A stretch of DNA of 59,569 nt from Terracoccus sp. 273MFTsu3.1 (GCF_000383675.1 NZ_KB911833.1:1-59569); one strand, 5' to 3'; counted from the first letter of the stretch, positions 15,735 through 23,986 are shown. Translations and numbers: made by a program. Notes: generated from the letters alone by a model not told the origin.

Positions 15735-16370
15735 CTACAGGGGCGTCTTGAGCAGGGTGGTCATCGTGGTGATCTCCTTCGTCTGTCCGTCGATGACGGC
15801 CTGGGCGAGCGCCTTGGCGTCCGGGCTCTGCCCCTGCGCGAGGTGGGTCTTGGCCATGGCGACGGCTCCTTCGTGGTGCTTGATCATCAGCTGCAGCCAC
15901 ATCCGGTCGAAGGCCGTCCCGGAGGCGTCCTTGAGGGCCACCATCGCCTGGGCACTCATCATCCCGTCCATGCTCGTGCCGCCCATGTCGTGGTCGCCGC
16001 TGGGCATGGGCGCTGCGCCCCAAGCGGTGAGCCAGCCGGTCATCGTCGCGATCTCCGGGTCCTGTGCGGCCTTGATCTGGGTGGCCAGGTTCTTGACCTC
16101 GGCGCTGCTGGCCTGGGTGAGCGCCATGTCGGCCATCTCGATGGCCTGCTGGTGGTGCGGCACCATGCTCGAGGCGAACGTGATGTCGGCCTGGTTGTGG
16201 ACCGCGGCGGAGCCGCCGGCTGAGGCTGTCGCCGGCCCGCTGCCCATCGCGGTCATCGCACCGCCCGGCATCTGGTGTCCGGACGTCGTGTCGTTCGAGC
16301 TGCACGCGCCGACGGCGAGCGCGGCGGCGAGGGCGGCCGTGGCGGCAAGGGTCTTCAGGGTGCGGGTCAC
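15735..16370 (-). CDS. DUF305 lipoprotein
   Basis: 211 aa from GTG 16370, chosen because GAAGGAAG precedes it and a signal peptide follows (VTRTLKTLAATAALAAALAV, then the GACSS lipobox). The mature protein shows the two DUF305 His motifs, MVPHHQQAIEMADMAL and MIKHHEGAVAMAKTHL, in a ferritin-like helical bundle, with many Met residues between. DUF305 proteins are secreted or lipid-anchored and frequently sit beside copper resistance genes, so extracytoplasmic copper handling is likely. It diverges from the histidine kinase gene. Confidence 0.9.
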   Translation of the reverse strand: MTRTLKTLAATAALAAALAVGACSSNDTTSGHQMPGGAMTAMGSGPATASAGGSAAVHNQADITFASSMVPHHQQAIEMADMALTQASSAEVKNLATQIKAAQDPEIATMTGWLTAWGAAPMPSGDHDMGGTSMDGMMSAQAMVALKDASGTAFDRMWLQLMIKHHEGAVAMAKTHLAQGQSPDAKALAQAVIDGQTKEITTMTTLLKTPL

Positions 16371-16633
16371 AGGTGCTTCCTTCGTCGGTGGGTGCAAGGC
16401 GGGAGACGTCGGTCGGCGCCGACGGTTCACGGACGCCGGCTGATGCCTCGTGGATGCTGGTGGGTCCGGCGGCGGGCGACCGGGCAGCGATGATTGCGGG
16501 GCGGCGGTCCTGTGTACGAGGTTGCGTGGGCGACGTTCAGGCCCGACCGCGGTTTCCTGAAGGTTCGGTCAAGATCGACGTCGACCGCCTCGTGGCCCGC
16601 ATGTACCTCTCAGGACGGCGACACACTGGGTTC

Positions 16634-17767
16634 ATGGTGCGCACCCCTCGTCCTGATGCCCCGCGTTCTCGGTGGGCGACCCGGTCGCTGGGTACGCGGC
16701 TCATGGTGGCCCAGGGCACCGTCGTGACCGCCGGCATCCTCACAGCCAGCACCGTCGCCGCGCTGATCGGTCCGCCGCTGTTCCACGAGCACCTGCTTCG
16801 GGCGGGGATGTCCGCGACCGCATCGGAGCTCGAGCACGTCGAGCAGGCCTACAACGAGGCCAGCTTCGTCTCGCTCGGCGTGGCGCTGGTCATCGCGGTG
16901 CTGTGCGCTCTGGGAGTGACCTGGTACGTGGCTGGCCGCCTGACACGCCCTCTGGCGGCGCTGACCACGGCTGCTCATGAGATGGGGCAGGGCAACTACG
17001 CCGCGCGGGCCGCGGTCTCGGACGCCGGACCGGAGCTGGCGAGCCTCGCGGAGGCCTTCAACGGCATGGCCGGACGCCTTGGTGACGCCGAGAGGACCCG
17101 ACGGCGGCTCGTCGGTGACGTCGCGCACGAGATGCGCACGCCGGTCGCGACCCTCGCCGCCTATCTCGACGGCCTCGACGACAAGGTCGTCGAATGGGAC
17201 GAGTCGACGGCCGCGCTGTTCCGGTCGAACATCGAGCGGCTGACCCGCCTGTGCGACGACATGTCGGCCGTCTCACGGGCGGAGGAGGGTCATCTCGAGC
17301 TGAGGCGGTGCAGCGTGCCGGTGCGTGAGGTGATCGAGTCCGCCGAGCGGGAAGCGCGGCCGGGGTTCACAGCCAAGGGAGTGTGGCTCGAGCTCGGCTC
17401 GTGCGTCGATGCTCGGGTGGTCGCCGACGCGGAGCGGGTCGGTCAGGTCCTGACCAACCTGCTCACCAACGCTCTGCGACACACCCCAGCCGGCGGAGAG
17501 GTCATCATGTCGGCTGCCCGGGCCGGCGCAGACGTGCAGCTCGTCGTGCAGGACACCGGCGAGGGACTCGCCCCCGACCAGCTCACCCACGTGTTCGAGC
17601 GGTTCTACCGCGGTGATGCCGCGCGCACCCGGGATGCCCGCGGCAGCGGCGTCGGCCTCACGATCGCCAAGGCCATCGCTGAGGCTCACGGCGGTCGACT
17701 CACCGTGACCAGCCCTGGCAGTGGGCACGGCGCCACGTTCACCCTCTCGCTCCCGGTCGCAGGCTGA
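16634..17767 (+). CDS. Sensor histidine kinase
   Basis: 377 aa from ATG 16634, just before the first membrane helix; the frame is open further upstream but runs into the divergent promoter region. Two membrane helices (about 25-50 and 75-100) flank a short extracytoplasmic loop, followed by HAMP (ARLTRPLAALTTAA-like), the HisKA box VAHEMRTP (His about 165) and a HATPase domain with NLLTNALRHT, DTGEGLAP and GSGVGLTIAK. It probably phosphorylates the regulator at 18286. The short sensor loop and the DUF305/ATPase neighbours suggest envelope or copper stress as the input, which is inference. Confidence 0.9.
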   Translation: MVRTPRPDAPRSRWATRSLGTRLMVAQGTVVTAGILTASTVAALIGPPLFHEHLLRAGMSATASELEHVEQAYNEASFVSLGVALVIAVLCALGVTWYVAGRLTRPLAALTTAAHEMGQGNYAARAAVSDAGPELASLAEAFNGMAGRLGDAERTRRRLVGDVAHEMRTPVATLAAYLDGLDDKVVEWDESTAALFRSNIERLTRLCDDMSAVSRAEEGHLELRRCSVPVREVIESAEREARPGFTAKGVWLELGSCVDARVVADAERVGQVLTNLLTNALRHTPAGGEVIMSAARAGADVQLVVQDTGEGLAPDQLTHVFERFYRGDAARTRDARGSGVGLTIAKAIAEAHGGRLTVTSPGSGHGATFTLSLPVAG

Positions 17768-17824
17768 CGCACACCGGACACCGGCCAGAGCAGTACTGCC
17801 GGGAGCCCGGCGCGTGGGGGCGCG

Positions 17825-18163
17825 TCACTCAGGGGTCGTGCGGGAACGATCGCGACCCAACCTCGGGTCACTCTCAACGAGCGCATTGCGCGTGCGCGCG
17901 TACTCGTCGACATCGATCTCGCCCCGCGCCAGCCGCGCCTGCAGCACCTCGAGCGGTCCTGCAGGCCTGCTCGGATCCTCCCCATGACCGGCGATGCGCG
18001 TGATCTCCTCGGTGCGGCTCGCGCCTGGGCTGGGGACCGTGCCACGTGGACCTCCGAAGGCCCATCGGACCGCGAACACCACGGCAGCCCAGAAGGCCAC
18101 GGTGCCGCCGCCCATGACCAGCCACATCCACGGAGTCGAGCCCATCCCGGTGTTCCACATCAT
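17825..18163 (-). CDS. SHOCT-domain membrane protein
   Basis: 112 aa starting at ATG 18163 (a second ATG follows directly). One membrane segment (MWLVMGGGTVAFWAAVVFAV, about 14-33) precedes a C-terminal SHOCT motif, PLEVLQARLARGEIDVDEY. SHOCT modules are short oligomerisation or targeting elements. The gene lies in reverse orientation between the kinase and its likely regulator and is divergent from the regulator, so it shares that promoter region and may be a target of it. Confidence 0.8.
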   Translation of the reverse strand: MMWNTGMGSTPWMWLVMGGGTVAFWAAVVFAVRWAFGGPRGTVPSPGASRTEEITRIAGHGEDPSRPAGPLEVLQARLARGEIDVDEYARTRNALVESDPRLGRDRSRTTPE

Positions 18164-18210
18164 GTGCACCACGATCCGCCTGCCGCCTGTAGTCCTGACA
18201 CTGCGTTCAT

Positions 18211-18227
18211 GAAGATCTGACGAAGAT
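18211..18227 (+). promoter_or_regulatory. Direct repeat, likely OmpR-type operator
   Basis: GAAGAT at 18211-18216 and 18222-18227, spaced 11 bases (one helical turn), in the divergent spacer between the SHOCT and regulator genes. OmpR-family dimers bind such direct repeats, so autoregulation is plausible. Confidence 0.45.
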
Positions 18228-18285
18228 GCGCACGGCGACCGGGCGGGCGGCGAGCTCCGCCGCCACCGCCCACCAAACTGGATCC

Positions 18286-18999
18286 ATGAGCCACAGCAGT
18301 GAGGCCGCCCCTGCGCGCGTGCTGATCGTCGAGGACGAGAAGGACCTCGCGCGAATGGTTGCTGCCTACCTGGAACGGGCCGGCTACGAGGTGCACGTCG
18401 CCTATGACGGACGAGAAGCGGTCGAACAGGCCCGTTCAATCGAGCCCGAGGTCATCGTCCTGGACCTCGGGCTGCCCGGCCTCGACGGCATCGAGGTCTG
18501 CCGCCAGGTCCGCACCTTCTCCGACTGCTACGTCCTCATGCTCACCGCCAGAGCCGAAGAGGTCGACCTGCTCGTCGGGCTGTCCGTCGGTGCCGACGAC
18601 TACCTCACCAAGCCCTTCAGCCCCCGCGAGCTCGTCGCACGCGTGCTGGTGCTCCTCCGCCGCCCGAGGGCCGCAGGCGCCCGTGAAGAGGGGCACGAGC
18701 AGCGCGCCTTCGGGGATCTCCTCATCGACACCGAGGCACGACGGGTGACCCTCGCCGGGATGCTGGTGGAGCTGACCCGGACCGAGTTCGACCTGCTCGC
18801 CGCGATGAGCGCCCGGCCGCGTCTGGCGTTCACGCGACGGCAGATCATAGACGCCGTGTGGGACCCCGCCTGGGTCGGCGACGAGCACATCGTCGACGTC
18901 CACGTCGCCCATCTCCGACGCAAGCTCGGCGACGACCCGACCCGACCGCGCTTCATCGACACCGTCCGAGGCGTCGGCTACCGCATGGGCAGCGGCTGA
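18286..18999 (+). CDS. OmpR-family response regulator
   Basis: 237 aa from ATG 18286. The receiver domain shows VLIVEDEKDL, the phosphoacceptor Asp in VLDLGLPGLDG (about 59), and the Lys in DDYLTKPF. The C-terminal winged helix has TRTEFDLLAAM, RRQIIDAVW, VDVHVAHLRRKLGDD and VRGVGYRMG. Its kinase partner is most likely the gene at 16634, separated only by the reverse-strand SHOCT gene. The operator-like direct repeat upstream suggests autoregulation. Confidence 0.92.
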   Translation: MSHSSEAAPARVLIVEDEKDLARMVAAYLERAGYEVHVAYDGREAVEQARSIEPEVIVLDLGLPGLDGIEVCRQVRTFSDCYVLMLTARAEEVDLLVGLSVGADDYLTKPFSPRELVARVLVLLRRPRAAGAREEGHEQRAFGDLLIDTEARRVTLAGMLVELTRTEFDLLAAMSARPRLAFTRRQIIDAVWDPAWVGDEHIVDVHVAHLRRKLGDDPTRPRFIDTVRGVGYRMGSG

Positions 19000-19012
19000 C
19001 CTCCGCCCGGCC

Positions 19013-19038
19013 CACCCCGCAGGACGGCGGGACGGGGT
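19013..19038. terminator. Bidirectional hairpin between convergent genes
   Basis: CCCGC and GCGGG arms close to ACCCCG/CGGGGT give alternative short stems between the convergent regulator and CDF transporter genes, followed by TTT on the + strand. Confidence 0.45.
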
Positions 19039-19063
19039 TTGCCGAGGTCGGGACCGCCGGAAG

Positions 19064-20179
19064 CTAGGCGAGGGGCACGGCGTGCTCCGCGTGGTGGGCC
19101 GGGTAGGCGTGCACCACCGCAGACCGGAGTTTCTGGGTCGTCCGCACGAGCTCCGCTTCGGCGCGATGAGCCACGGCGTGGGCCTCAAGGAGGCTCGTGC
19201 TGGCCTCGACATCGAGCTCGGCCTCGGCGCGGATCTCGTGGCCGATCCACCGCATCCGCACGCTGCGCACGCCCGTGACGCCCGGGACATCCGCGAGCGT
19301 CGTCTCGGCGGCTTCGACGAGCTCGGGCTCGATACCGTCCATGAGGCGCCGGAACACGTCACGGGCCGCGGTGCGCAGCACCATCACGATCGCGACGGTG
19401 ATGACGAGGCCGACGACGGGGTCGACCCAGGTCCACCCGACCGCCACGCCGGCGGCGCCCACGAGCACCGCGAGGGACGTCAGCCCGTCAGTGCGCGCGT
19501 GGTGGCCGTCGGCGACGAGGGCGGCCGAGCCGATGGCCCGTCCCTCACGGATCCGGAAGAGAGCCACCGCCTCGTTGCCGAGGAAGCCGACGAAGCCAGC
19601 GATGGCGACCCAGCCGAGGTTGTCCACCGGGGCGGGGTGCAGCAGCCGGCTGACGGCCTCCCAGCCGGCGATCACGGCTGACAGCGCGATCATGGCGATG
19701 ACGAACAGGCCGGCGAGGTCCTCGGCGCGGCCGTAACCGTAGGTGTAGCGCCGGGTCGCCGCACGTCGTCCCAGGGCGAAAGCGATCCAGAGCGGCACGG
19801 CGGTCAACGCGTCCGAGAAGTTGTGGATGGTGTCGGCCAGCAGCGCCACCGACCCCGAGACGTACACGACGGCGAGCTGGGCGAGGGCGGTGACCCCGAG
19901 CACGACGAGGCTGATCTCGACGGCCCGGATCCCGCGCCCGCTCGACTCGAGCGCCGAGTCGATCGAGTCCGCAGCGTCGTGCGAGTGCGGCCGTACCGCG
20001 TGGCGGAGCCGGGCCCACACGCCGCTCCCGTGGACGTGTCCGTCAGAGTCATGGCTTCCGCTGTTGCGCTCATGAGCGTGGTCGCGCGCGTGATTCAGCC
20101 CGGGACTGCGGTAGTGGCGCTCGTGGTCATCTGGGCCGTCATGGGCCCGTGCCTGGTGGTGGTGCTCAGAGGCGCTCAT
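19064..20179 (-). CDS. Cation diffusion facilitator (CzcD/ZitB-type) metal exporter
   Basis: 371 aa from ATG 20179; longer frames overlap the ArsR gene. The N-terminal 60 residues are His/Asp-rich (HHHQARAHDG and similar), a probable metal-binding tail. Six membrane helices follow with the CDF sites LADTIHNFSDA and ADGHHARTDG (the HxxxD/DxxxD metal site), then a cytoplasmic ferredoxin-like domain. Such transporters exchange Zn, Cd, Co or Fe(II) for protons. It overlaps the upstream ArsR stop by ATGA, so the pair is a metal-responsive operon. Confidence 0.92.
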   Translation of the reverse strand: MSASEHHHQARAHDGPDDHERHYRSPGLNHARDHAHERNSGSHDSDGHVHGSGVWARLRHAVRPHSHDAADSIDSALESSGRGIRAVEISLVVLGVTALAQLAVVYVSGSVALLADTIHNFSDALTAVPLWIAFALGRRAATRRYTYGYGRAEDLAGLFVIAMIALSAVIAGWEAVSRLLHPAPVDNLGWVAIAGFVGFLGNEAVALFRIREGRAIGSAALVADGHHARTDGLTSLAVLVGAAGVAVGWTWVDPVVGLVITVAIVMVLRTAARDVFRRLMDGIEPELVEAAETTLADVPGVTGVRSVRMRWIGHEIRAEAELDVEASTSLLEAHAVAHRAEAELVRTTQKLRSAVVHAYPAHHAEHAVPLA

Positions 20180-20562
20180 CGACGCTGCCCACTTCCGGTG
20201 ATCGCGGTGATGGTCGAGCCGGTGGACTGGTGGTGCGCTGGGATGCCGTCGGATGCGTGCTCGGCGTTGTGGATCGCATCGCGCACCAGGCTCGCCACAT
20301 GGTCGTTCTCGACCCGGTAGAACACCTGGTTGCCCTCGCGCCGGGTTCGAACCATGCGTGCCATCCGCAGCTTGGCCAAGTGCTGAGATACCGCCGGCGC
20401 CGGCTTGCCCACGGCCTCGGCGAGCTGGTTCACCGAACACTCGGACTCCCGCAGCTCCCACAGGAGCCGGATGCGGGTGCCGTCCGCGAGCATCCGGAAG
20501 ATCTCGACCGCCAGCTCGACCTGCTCATCCGGCAGGCCGGCATCTTGCATATCTGCATCCAT
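20176..20562 (-). CDS. ArsR/SmtB-family metal repressor
   Basis: 128 aa. Winged-helix core: FRMLADGTRIRLLWEL, then SVNQLAEAVGKPAPAVSQHLAKLRMA as the recognition helix-turn-helix and VFYRVEN for the wing. A Cys (ESECSV) follows the first helix, and the C-terminus carries several His (HVASLV, HNAEHASDG, PAHHQ) suggesting a Zn/Ni/Co-type alpha-5 site. It precedes and overlaps the CDF gene, so it probably represses the operon and releases on metal binding. An inverted repeat covers its start codon. Confidence 0.9.
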   Translation of the reverse strand: MDADMQDAGLPDEQVELAVEIFRMLADGTRIRLLWELRESECSVNQLAEAVGKPAPAVSQHLAKLRMARMVRTRREGNQVFYRVENDHVASLVRDAIHNAEHASDGIPAHHQSTGSTITAITGSGQRR

Positions 20563-20570
20563 GCGCAGAT
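20551..20570 (-). promoter_or_regulatory. Inverted repeat over the ArsR start codon, likely operator
   Basis: ATCTGC (20551-20556) and GCAGAT (20565-20570) flank an 8-base centre that contains the ATG at 20562-20560. SmtB-like repressors bind such repeats; placement over the start implies a leaderless or very short-leader transcript. Confidence 0.5.
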
Positions 20571-20736
20571 TCTAGCGCTCGCGCGGCCAGCCCTCGACGA
20601 CGCTTGGGCTACGGACTGACGCCAGCACGCGGTCGATGACCCAGGCGTCAGCTCTTCGGCACGAGGGCGCACGGTCAGCGGCAGTTGAGGACGTGGTGCC
20701 GTACTTGCGACTCCCAGGTCATGTAGACAAGACCTC

Positions 20737-21087
20737 ATGTCCTCGGAAGATCCCGGGCCCCGCGATCCGAGACTGGATCCCTACCGTGACGCCGTTTGGG
20801 AACTCAGAAGAAACGGCAAAGTGGAAGCCCACCTCGTCACTCAAGTGGAGCACTTCCGCTACTGGCCGTTCGGCCGCGAACGCCACGAACGGCTGTTCTG
20901 CAGGGTCTGCTGGCCGGACGGGCGCTCCTCTCCACCCGAGGAGGACCTCGGGCCCGAGTGGTACACCGTCGAGGAGCTAGAGCAAGGCAAGTTTGAGAGT
21001 GGATACGACAGCGGCGGCGTGTTTGACGCGAAGCCCCTCAAAGGCAGAGCTCGTGACGAACTTTGGGAGCGGTACGGCCCACCGTGA
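20737..21087 (+). CDS. Hypothetical protein
   Basis: 116 aa from ATG 20737. Polar, with VEHFRYWPFGRERHERLFCRVCWPDG (a lone CxxC), and a Glu-rich middle (PEEDLGPEWYTVEELEQ). No signal peptide or recognised family. It is followed within 50 bases by hairpin copy 12, the same arrangement as in the 7.4-13.1 kb array, which suggests the same origin. Function unknown. Confidence 0.6.
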   Translation: MSSEDPGPRDPRLDPYRDAVWELRRNGKVEAHLVTQVEHFRYWPFGRERHERLFCRVCWPDGRSSPPEEDLGPEWYTVEELEQGKFESGYDSGGVFDAKPLKGRARDELWERYGPP

Positions 21088-21134
21088 CAGCTGTCGAGGC
21101 GGGATTAGGGGCGATCGACCGAGATCATGGCTTC

Positions 21135-21155
21135 GCGCTCGGCGGCATGAGCGTG
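21135..21155 (+). repeat. GCGGCAT hairpin, copy 12
   Basis: CGCTC (21136-21140) and GAGCG (21149-21153) pair around GGCGGCAT. It lies between the convergent hypothetical genes 20737 and 21602. Confidence 0.6.
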
Positions 21156-21170
21156 CTGTGCTCGCCCGAC

Positions 21171-21602
21171 TCAACGTTGCGCAGGGTGCGACGGCCGCCA
21201 GAGCTCCAAAGGCCTGGGGCGTCTCAGAACCAGCCAGATCAAGAGTAGAACCACGTCCGCCAAAACGAAGATGGCTACACCGAGCCACGAGTCCTGGGGC
21301 GTCGCGCAGCGGTCGACGACATAGTCGTCATCATCCTTCGGAACGACGCAGGATATTTCTACCGGCGACACGCGCGTGTAGGACTCAAGCCGAACGGAGC
21401 GATCGTGCCTATCGACCGCGACCCGCACCGACTGCCCGCTCCGGAGGGCCGACACCTGCTCATCCGTGAAGGTGACGGTGTGGTTGAGGGTGGACACGGA
21501 CTCATGGGGTGTGACTGCTTTGGCAAGCAAGCCGACGAGCGCGAGGTTGGCGAGCACGAGCGCGCCGAATAACGACAGGACCTTCTGCCGCCGAACGTTC
21601 AT
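21171..21602 (-). CDS. Two-helix membrane hypothetical protein
   Basis: 143 aa. An N-terminal membrane helix (LFGALVLANLALVGLLAKAV), an extracytoplasmic domain of about 75 residues with two Cys that could form a disulphide (ISCVVPKDD, DRCATPQ), and a C-terminal helix (VAIFVLADVVLLLIWLVL) followed by basic residues. This topology resembles DUF3592-type proteins, but I cannot confirm it. Function unknown. Confidence 0.55.
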   Translation of the reverse strand: MNVRRQKVLSLFGALVLANLALVGLLAKAVTPHESVSTLNHTVTFTDEQVSALRSGQSVRVAVDRHDRSVRLESYTRVSPVEISCVVPKDDDDYVVDRCATPQDSWLGVAIFVLADVVLLLIWLVLRRPRPLELWRPSHPAQR

Positions 21603-21740
21603 CCTGAACCCCTACTCGTCCCTGCCCACATGGCAGTCGCCAAGACGATGGTGTCACGGCCGGAGAGGACAGAGTCTCAATGGGCACCTCATGCGGCGCA
21701 CGACCTGCGGCAGTTGCGGACGTTCGTCGGCCGGTGTCCG

Positions 21741-21917
21741 TCACGGCGCGAGTACCGGGCCGCCGCCTGTGTCGTCGCACTGATCGGCCGCCGGTTGACC
21801 TGCCGTCGGCTGGGCGCAGGCGTCCTGAGACGCGCTCCCTGCCGGACACCCGCCGAGGACAAGGGCTGCAGCAATGACCCAGCCCGCAAGCCGGAGCTGT
21901 CGTGTCCTCGACCTCAT
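21741..21917 (-). CDS. Very small putative lipoprotein
   Basis: 58 aa from ATG 21917: a basic N-terminus (MRSRTRQLRLAGW), a hydrophobic core (VIAAALVL) and the lipobox LGGC at about residues 21-24, then a 34-residue tail rich in Ala, Gln, Asp and Gly with two Cys. It stops with TGA at 21741-21743. Signal and lipobox are good, so a secreted lipopeptide-like protein is plausible, but no ribosome site or homolog is known to me. Confidence 0.45.
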   Translation of the reverse strand: MRSRTRQLRLAGWVIAAALVLGGCPAGSASQDACAQPTAGQPAADQCDDTGGGPVLAP

Positions 21918-21960
21918 GCCCAGACCCTAGGGCCAGTGGGACCGGATCTGGGGTGATGAG

Positions 21961-21980
21961 CTACCTGCGGCATGGTCGGA
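21961..21980 (+). repeat. GCGGCAT hairpin, copy 13
   Basis: ACC/GGT arms enclose TGCGGCAT, between the small lipoprotein gene and the DedA gene. It is the last copy in the window. Confidence 0.45.
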
Positions 21981-22014
21981 CGTGGGTGGTGAGCGCGGGA
22001 AGACAGCGCTTTCT

Positions 22015-22638
22015 CTAGTTGTTCGCGGTGGAGCGTTCGGCGCGCTTGCGGCGCAGGTGCCACACCGCGAGGGCGACGATGACGATGGCGAGGACGATGA
22101 GGGCGGAGTCCTTGCCGATGGCCTGCTCGACGCGGGTGTAGGAAGCGCCTGCGAGGTAGCCGGCTGTGACTACGGCGCTGCCCCAGAGGACGCCGCCGGC
22201 GAGGTTGAAGGTCAGGAAGGTGCGGTACTTCATGCCGGAGGTGCCCGCCAGGGCCGGCATGACGGCGCGGAAGAAGGCGACCCAGCGCCCGAGGAGGACG
22301 GCCCATCCGCCGCGGCGGGAGAGGAAGTTGCGGGCGTCGTCGAGGCGGCCGGCGTGGCGTTGCAGGACCCGCATGCTCAGGATGCGCGGGCCGAGGGTGC
22401 GGCCGACCTCGAAGCCGACGGAGTCGCCGATGACGGCGGCGGCGATGACGACGGCCAGGACGAGCCAGAAGGAGACGTGACCGCGGTTGGCGGCGACGCC
22501 GCCGAGGATGGCGACGGTCTCACCGGGCAGGATGAACCCGACGAAGAGCGCGTCCTCGGCGAAGACGATGGCACCGACGACGACCAGCACCCACAACGCG
22601 GGTGCATTGAGGAGCTGGTCGACGCGATTGCTGAGCAT
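22015..22638 (-). CDS. DedA/SNARE-associated (VTT) membrane protein
   Basis: 207 aa from ATG 22638, five bases after the PAP2 stop; ATG 22671 would overlap it. It shows the DedA pattern: FAEDALFVGFILPGET, the GDSVGFEVGRTLGP segment and the FLSRRGGWAVLLGRWVAFFRAVMPALAG motif with conserved Arg residues. DedA proteins are membrane transporters or flippases of phospholipid or undecaprenyl-phosphate. Third gene of a DedA-PAP2-DedA operon, which fits recycling of lipid carriers. Confidence 0.88.
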   Translation of the reverse strand: MLSNRVDQLLNAPALWVLVVVGAIVFAEDALFVGFILPGETVAILGGVAANRGHVSFWLVLAVVIAAAVIGDSVGFEVGRTLGPRILSMRVLQRHAGRLDDARNFLSRRGGWAVLLGRWVAFFRAVMPALAGTSGMKYRTFLTFNLAGGVLWGSAVVTAGYLAGASYTRVEQAIGKDSALIVLAIVIVALAVWHLRRKRAERSTANN

Positions 22639-22643
22639 GCGGG

Positions 22644-23246
22644 TCAGATACCCGGCCGGGGCTCGCACCATGCCCGGACCGGCGAGAGCTGTCGCAGCCG
22701 GGAGACGCCGAGCACGAGCGGCCTGCGCAGGACCAGCCAGCCAGCGCCGGCGACGACCGCGCCCAGGATGAGGCCGGCGAGGACGTCGAGGGGGTAGTGC
22801 GCGCCGACGTAGACACGTGCGCCGGCCATGAGCAGGGCCGCGACCGAGGCGATAGCGCCGAGGCGTCGTGAGGCGATGAGCAGCCCGACGGCGCAGGCGC
22901 CGGCCATGACGGAGTGGTCGGAGGGGAAGGACCAGTCGGTGCTGCGGGAGACAAGCACGAGCATGCCCGGGTGGGTCTGGTACGGGCGCGGCTCGGCCAC
23001 CAGGGAGACGAAGGGCTGGTTGACCCCGACGGCCAGGACGGTCGCGATGCCGGCCCAGAGGGCGGCGGCAAGCTTCGCGTGCGAGGCGTGCCGGGCCTGC
23101 CAGACGGCGAGCAGGATCAGGGCGCCGAAGAGGACGACGCCGTAGGTGGCGTAGCCGGCGCCGAGGCCGTGTAGCCACGGGGTGTGGCGGGCCAGGTCGT
23201 TGACGTCGCTGAAGAGCGTCTGGTTCGCGTCTGTGGGTGCGGTCAC
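22644..23246 (-). CDS. PAP2-family phosphatase
   Basis: 200 aa from GTG 23246, which overlaps the upstream DedA stop (GTGA). Membrane helices flank the three PAP2 motifs: a KXXXXXXRP-like VAEPRPYQTHP, PSDHSVMAGA (SFPSDH) and RVYVGAHYPLDVLAG. PAP2 enzymes in membranes dephosphorylate lipid phosphates such as undecaprenyl pyrophosphate. The first-motif Lys is not obvious and should be checked. Its two DedA neighbours make lipid-carrier recycling the best guess. Confidence 0.88.
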   Translation of the reverse strand: MTAPTDANQTLFSDVNDLARHTPWLHGLGAGYATYGVVLFGALILLAVWQARHASHAKLAAALWAGIATVLAVGVNQPFVSLVAEPRPYQTHPGMLVLVSRSTDWSFPSDHSVMAGACAVGLLIASRRLGAIASVAALLMAGARVYVGAHYPLDVLAGLILGAVVAGAGWLVLRRPLVLGVSRLRQLSPVRAWCEPRPGI

Positions 23247-23986
23247 TGGGGTGCTCCGGTCTGGTCGGGCTGGCCGGCGTAGTCGGCGTGCCTCGCGAGC
23301 CGGGTCCCGGCGTCGCTTTGGGCTGCGGTTGGGTTGGTGTTGGCCTGAGGTGGGTCGCTTTGGGGGTTGCGGTCTCGGCGGTGCCGGAGCCACTCGATCG
23401 CCACGGGGACGAGGGAGAGGACGACGAGGCCGACGACGAGCAGGTCGATGCGGTTCTGGAGGCCGGGGAAGGCGCGTCCGATGTAGTAGCCCAGCAGGGT
23501 GAGGGCGGTGACCCAGATCGCGGCGCCGACGGCGGACCAGGTCAGGAAGTGGCGCCGGCTCATGCGGCTGGCACCAGCTGCGACGGTGATGAAGGTCCGG
23601 ACGATGGGCACGAACCGGCCTAGGACGAGGGCCTTGCTGCCGTGTCGTTCGAAGAAGGCGTGGGAGCGGTCCAGGTGCTCGCGTTTCAGGAATCGGTGGT
23701 CGCGCCGGTACACGGCCGGCCCTGCCGCACGGCCGATCTCGTAGCCGGCGGCGTTGCCGGCGATGGCCGCCAGGAACAGGGCGGGCAGTACGACGGCGAG
23801 CGGCAGGTGCAGGTGGCCGTTGGCGATGAACAGGCCGGTCGCGAACAGCAGGGAGTCGCCGGGCAGGAACGGGAAGAGCAGTCCGCACTCGATGAAGACG
23901 AAGGCGATGCTGATCCACAGGAAGGCGCCGCCGAACTGGGTCAGAAGCGTGGTGGGGTCGAGCCAGCCGATGGCAGCGGGATGCAC
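23243..23986 (-). CDS. DedA family membrane protein
   Basis: 247 aa. DedA motifs FIECGLLFPFLPGDSLLF, GNAAGYEIGRAAGP and FFERHGSKALVLGRFVPIVRTFITVAAG are clear; the C-terminal 40 residues are a polar tail rich in Gln, Asn and Pro. First gene of the operon, coupled to PAP2 by GTGA overlap. The promoter lies in the divergent spacer shared with the BlaI-like gene at 24174. Likely a flippase or transporter for phospholipid or undecaprenyl-phosphate. Confidence 0.9.
   Translation of the reverse strand: MHPAAIGWLDPTTLLTQFGGAFLWISIAFVFIECGLLFPFLPGDSLLFATGLFIANGHLHLPLAVVLPALFLAAIAGNAAGYEIGRAAGPAVYRRDHRFLKREHLDRSHAFFERHGSKALVLGRFVPIVRTFITVAAGASRMSRRHFLTWSAVGAAIWVTALTLLGYYIGRAFPGLQNRIDLLVVGLVVLSLVPVAIEWLRHRRDRNPQSDPPQANTNPTAAQSDAGTRLARHADYAGQPDQTGAPQ

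Noticed and set aside
13518-16223. A 901-codon open frame on the + strand
   Set aside because: It is antisense to the copper ATPase and DUF305 genes. Its product is Gly/Asp/Val/Arg-rich low-complexity sequence, typical of the shadow frame of high-GC coding DNA.
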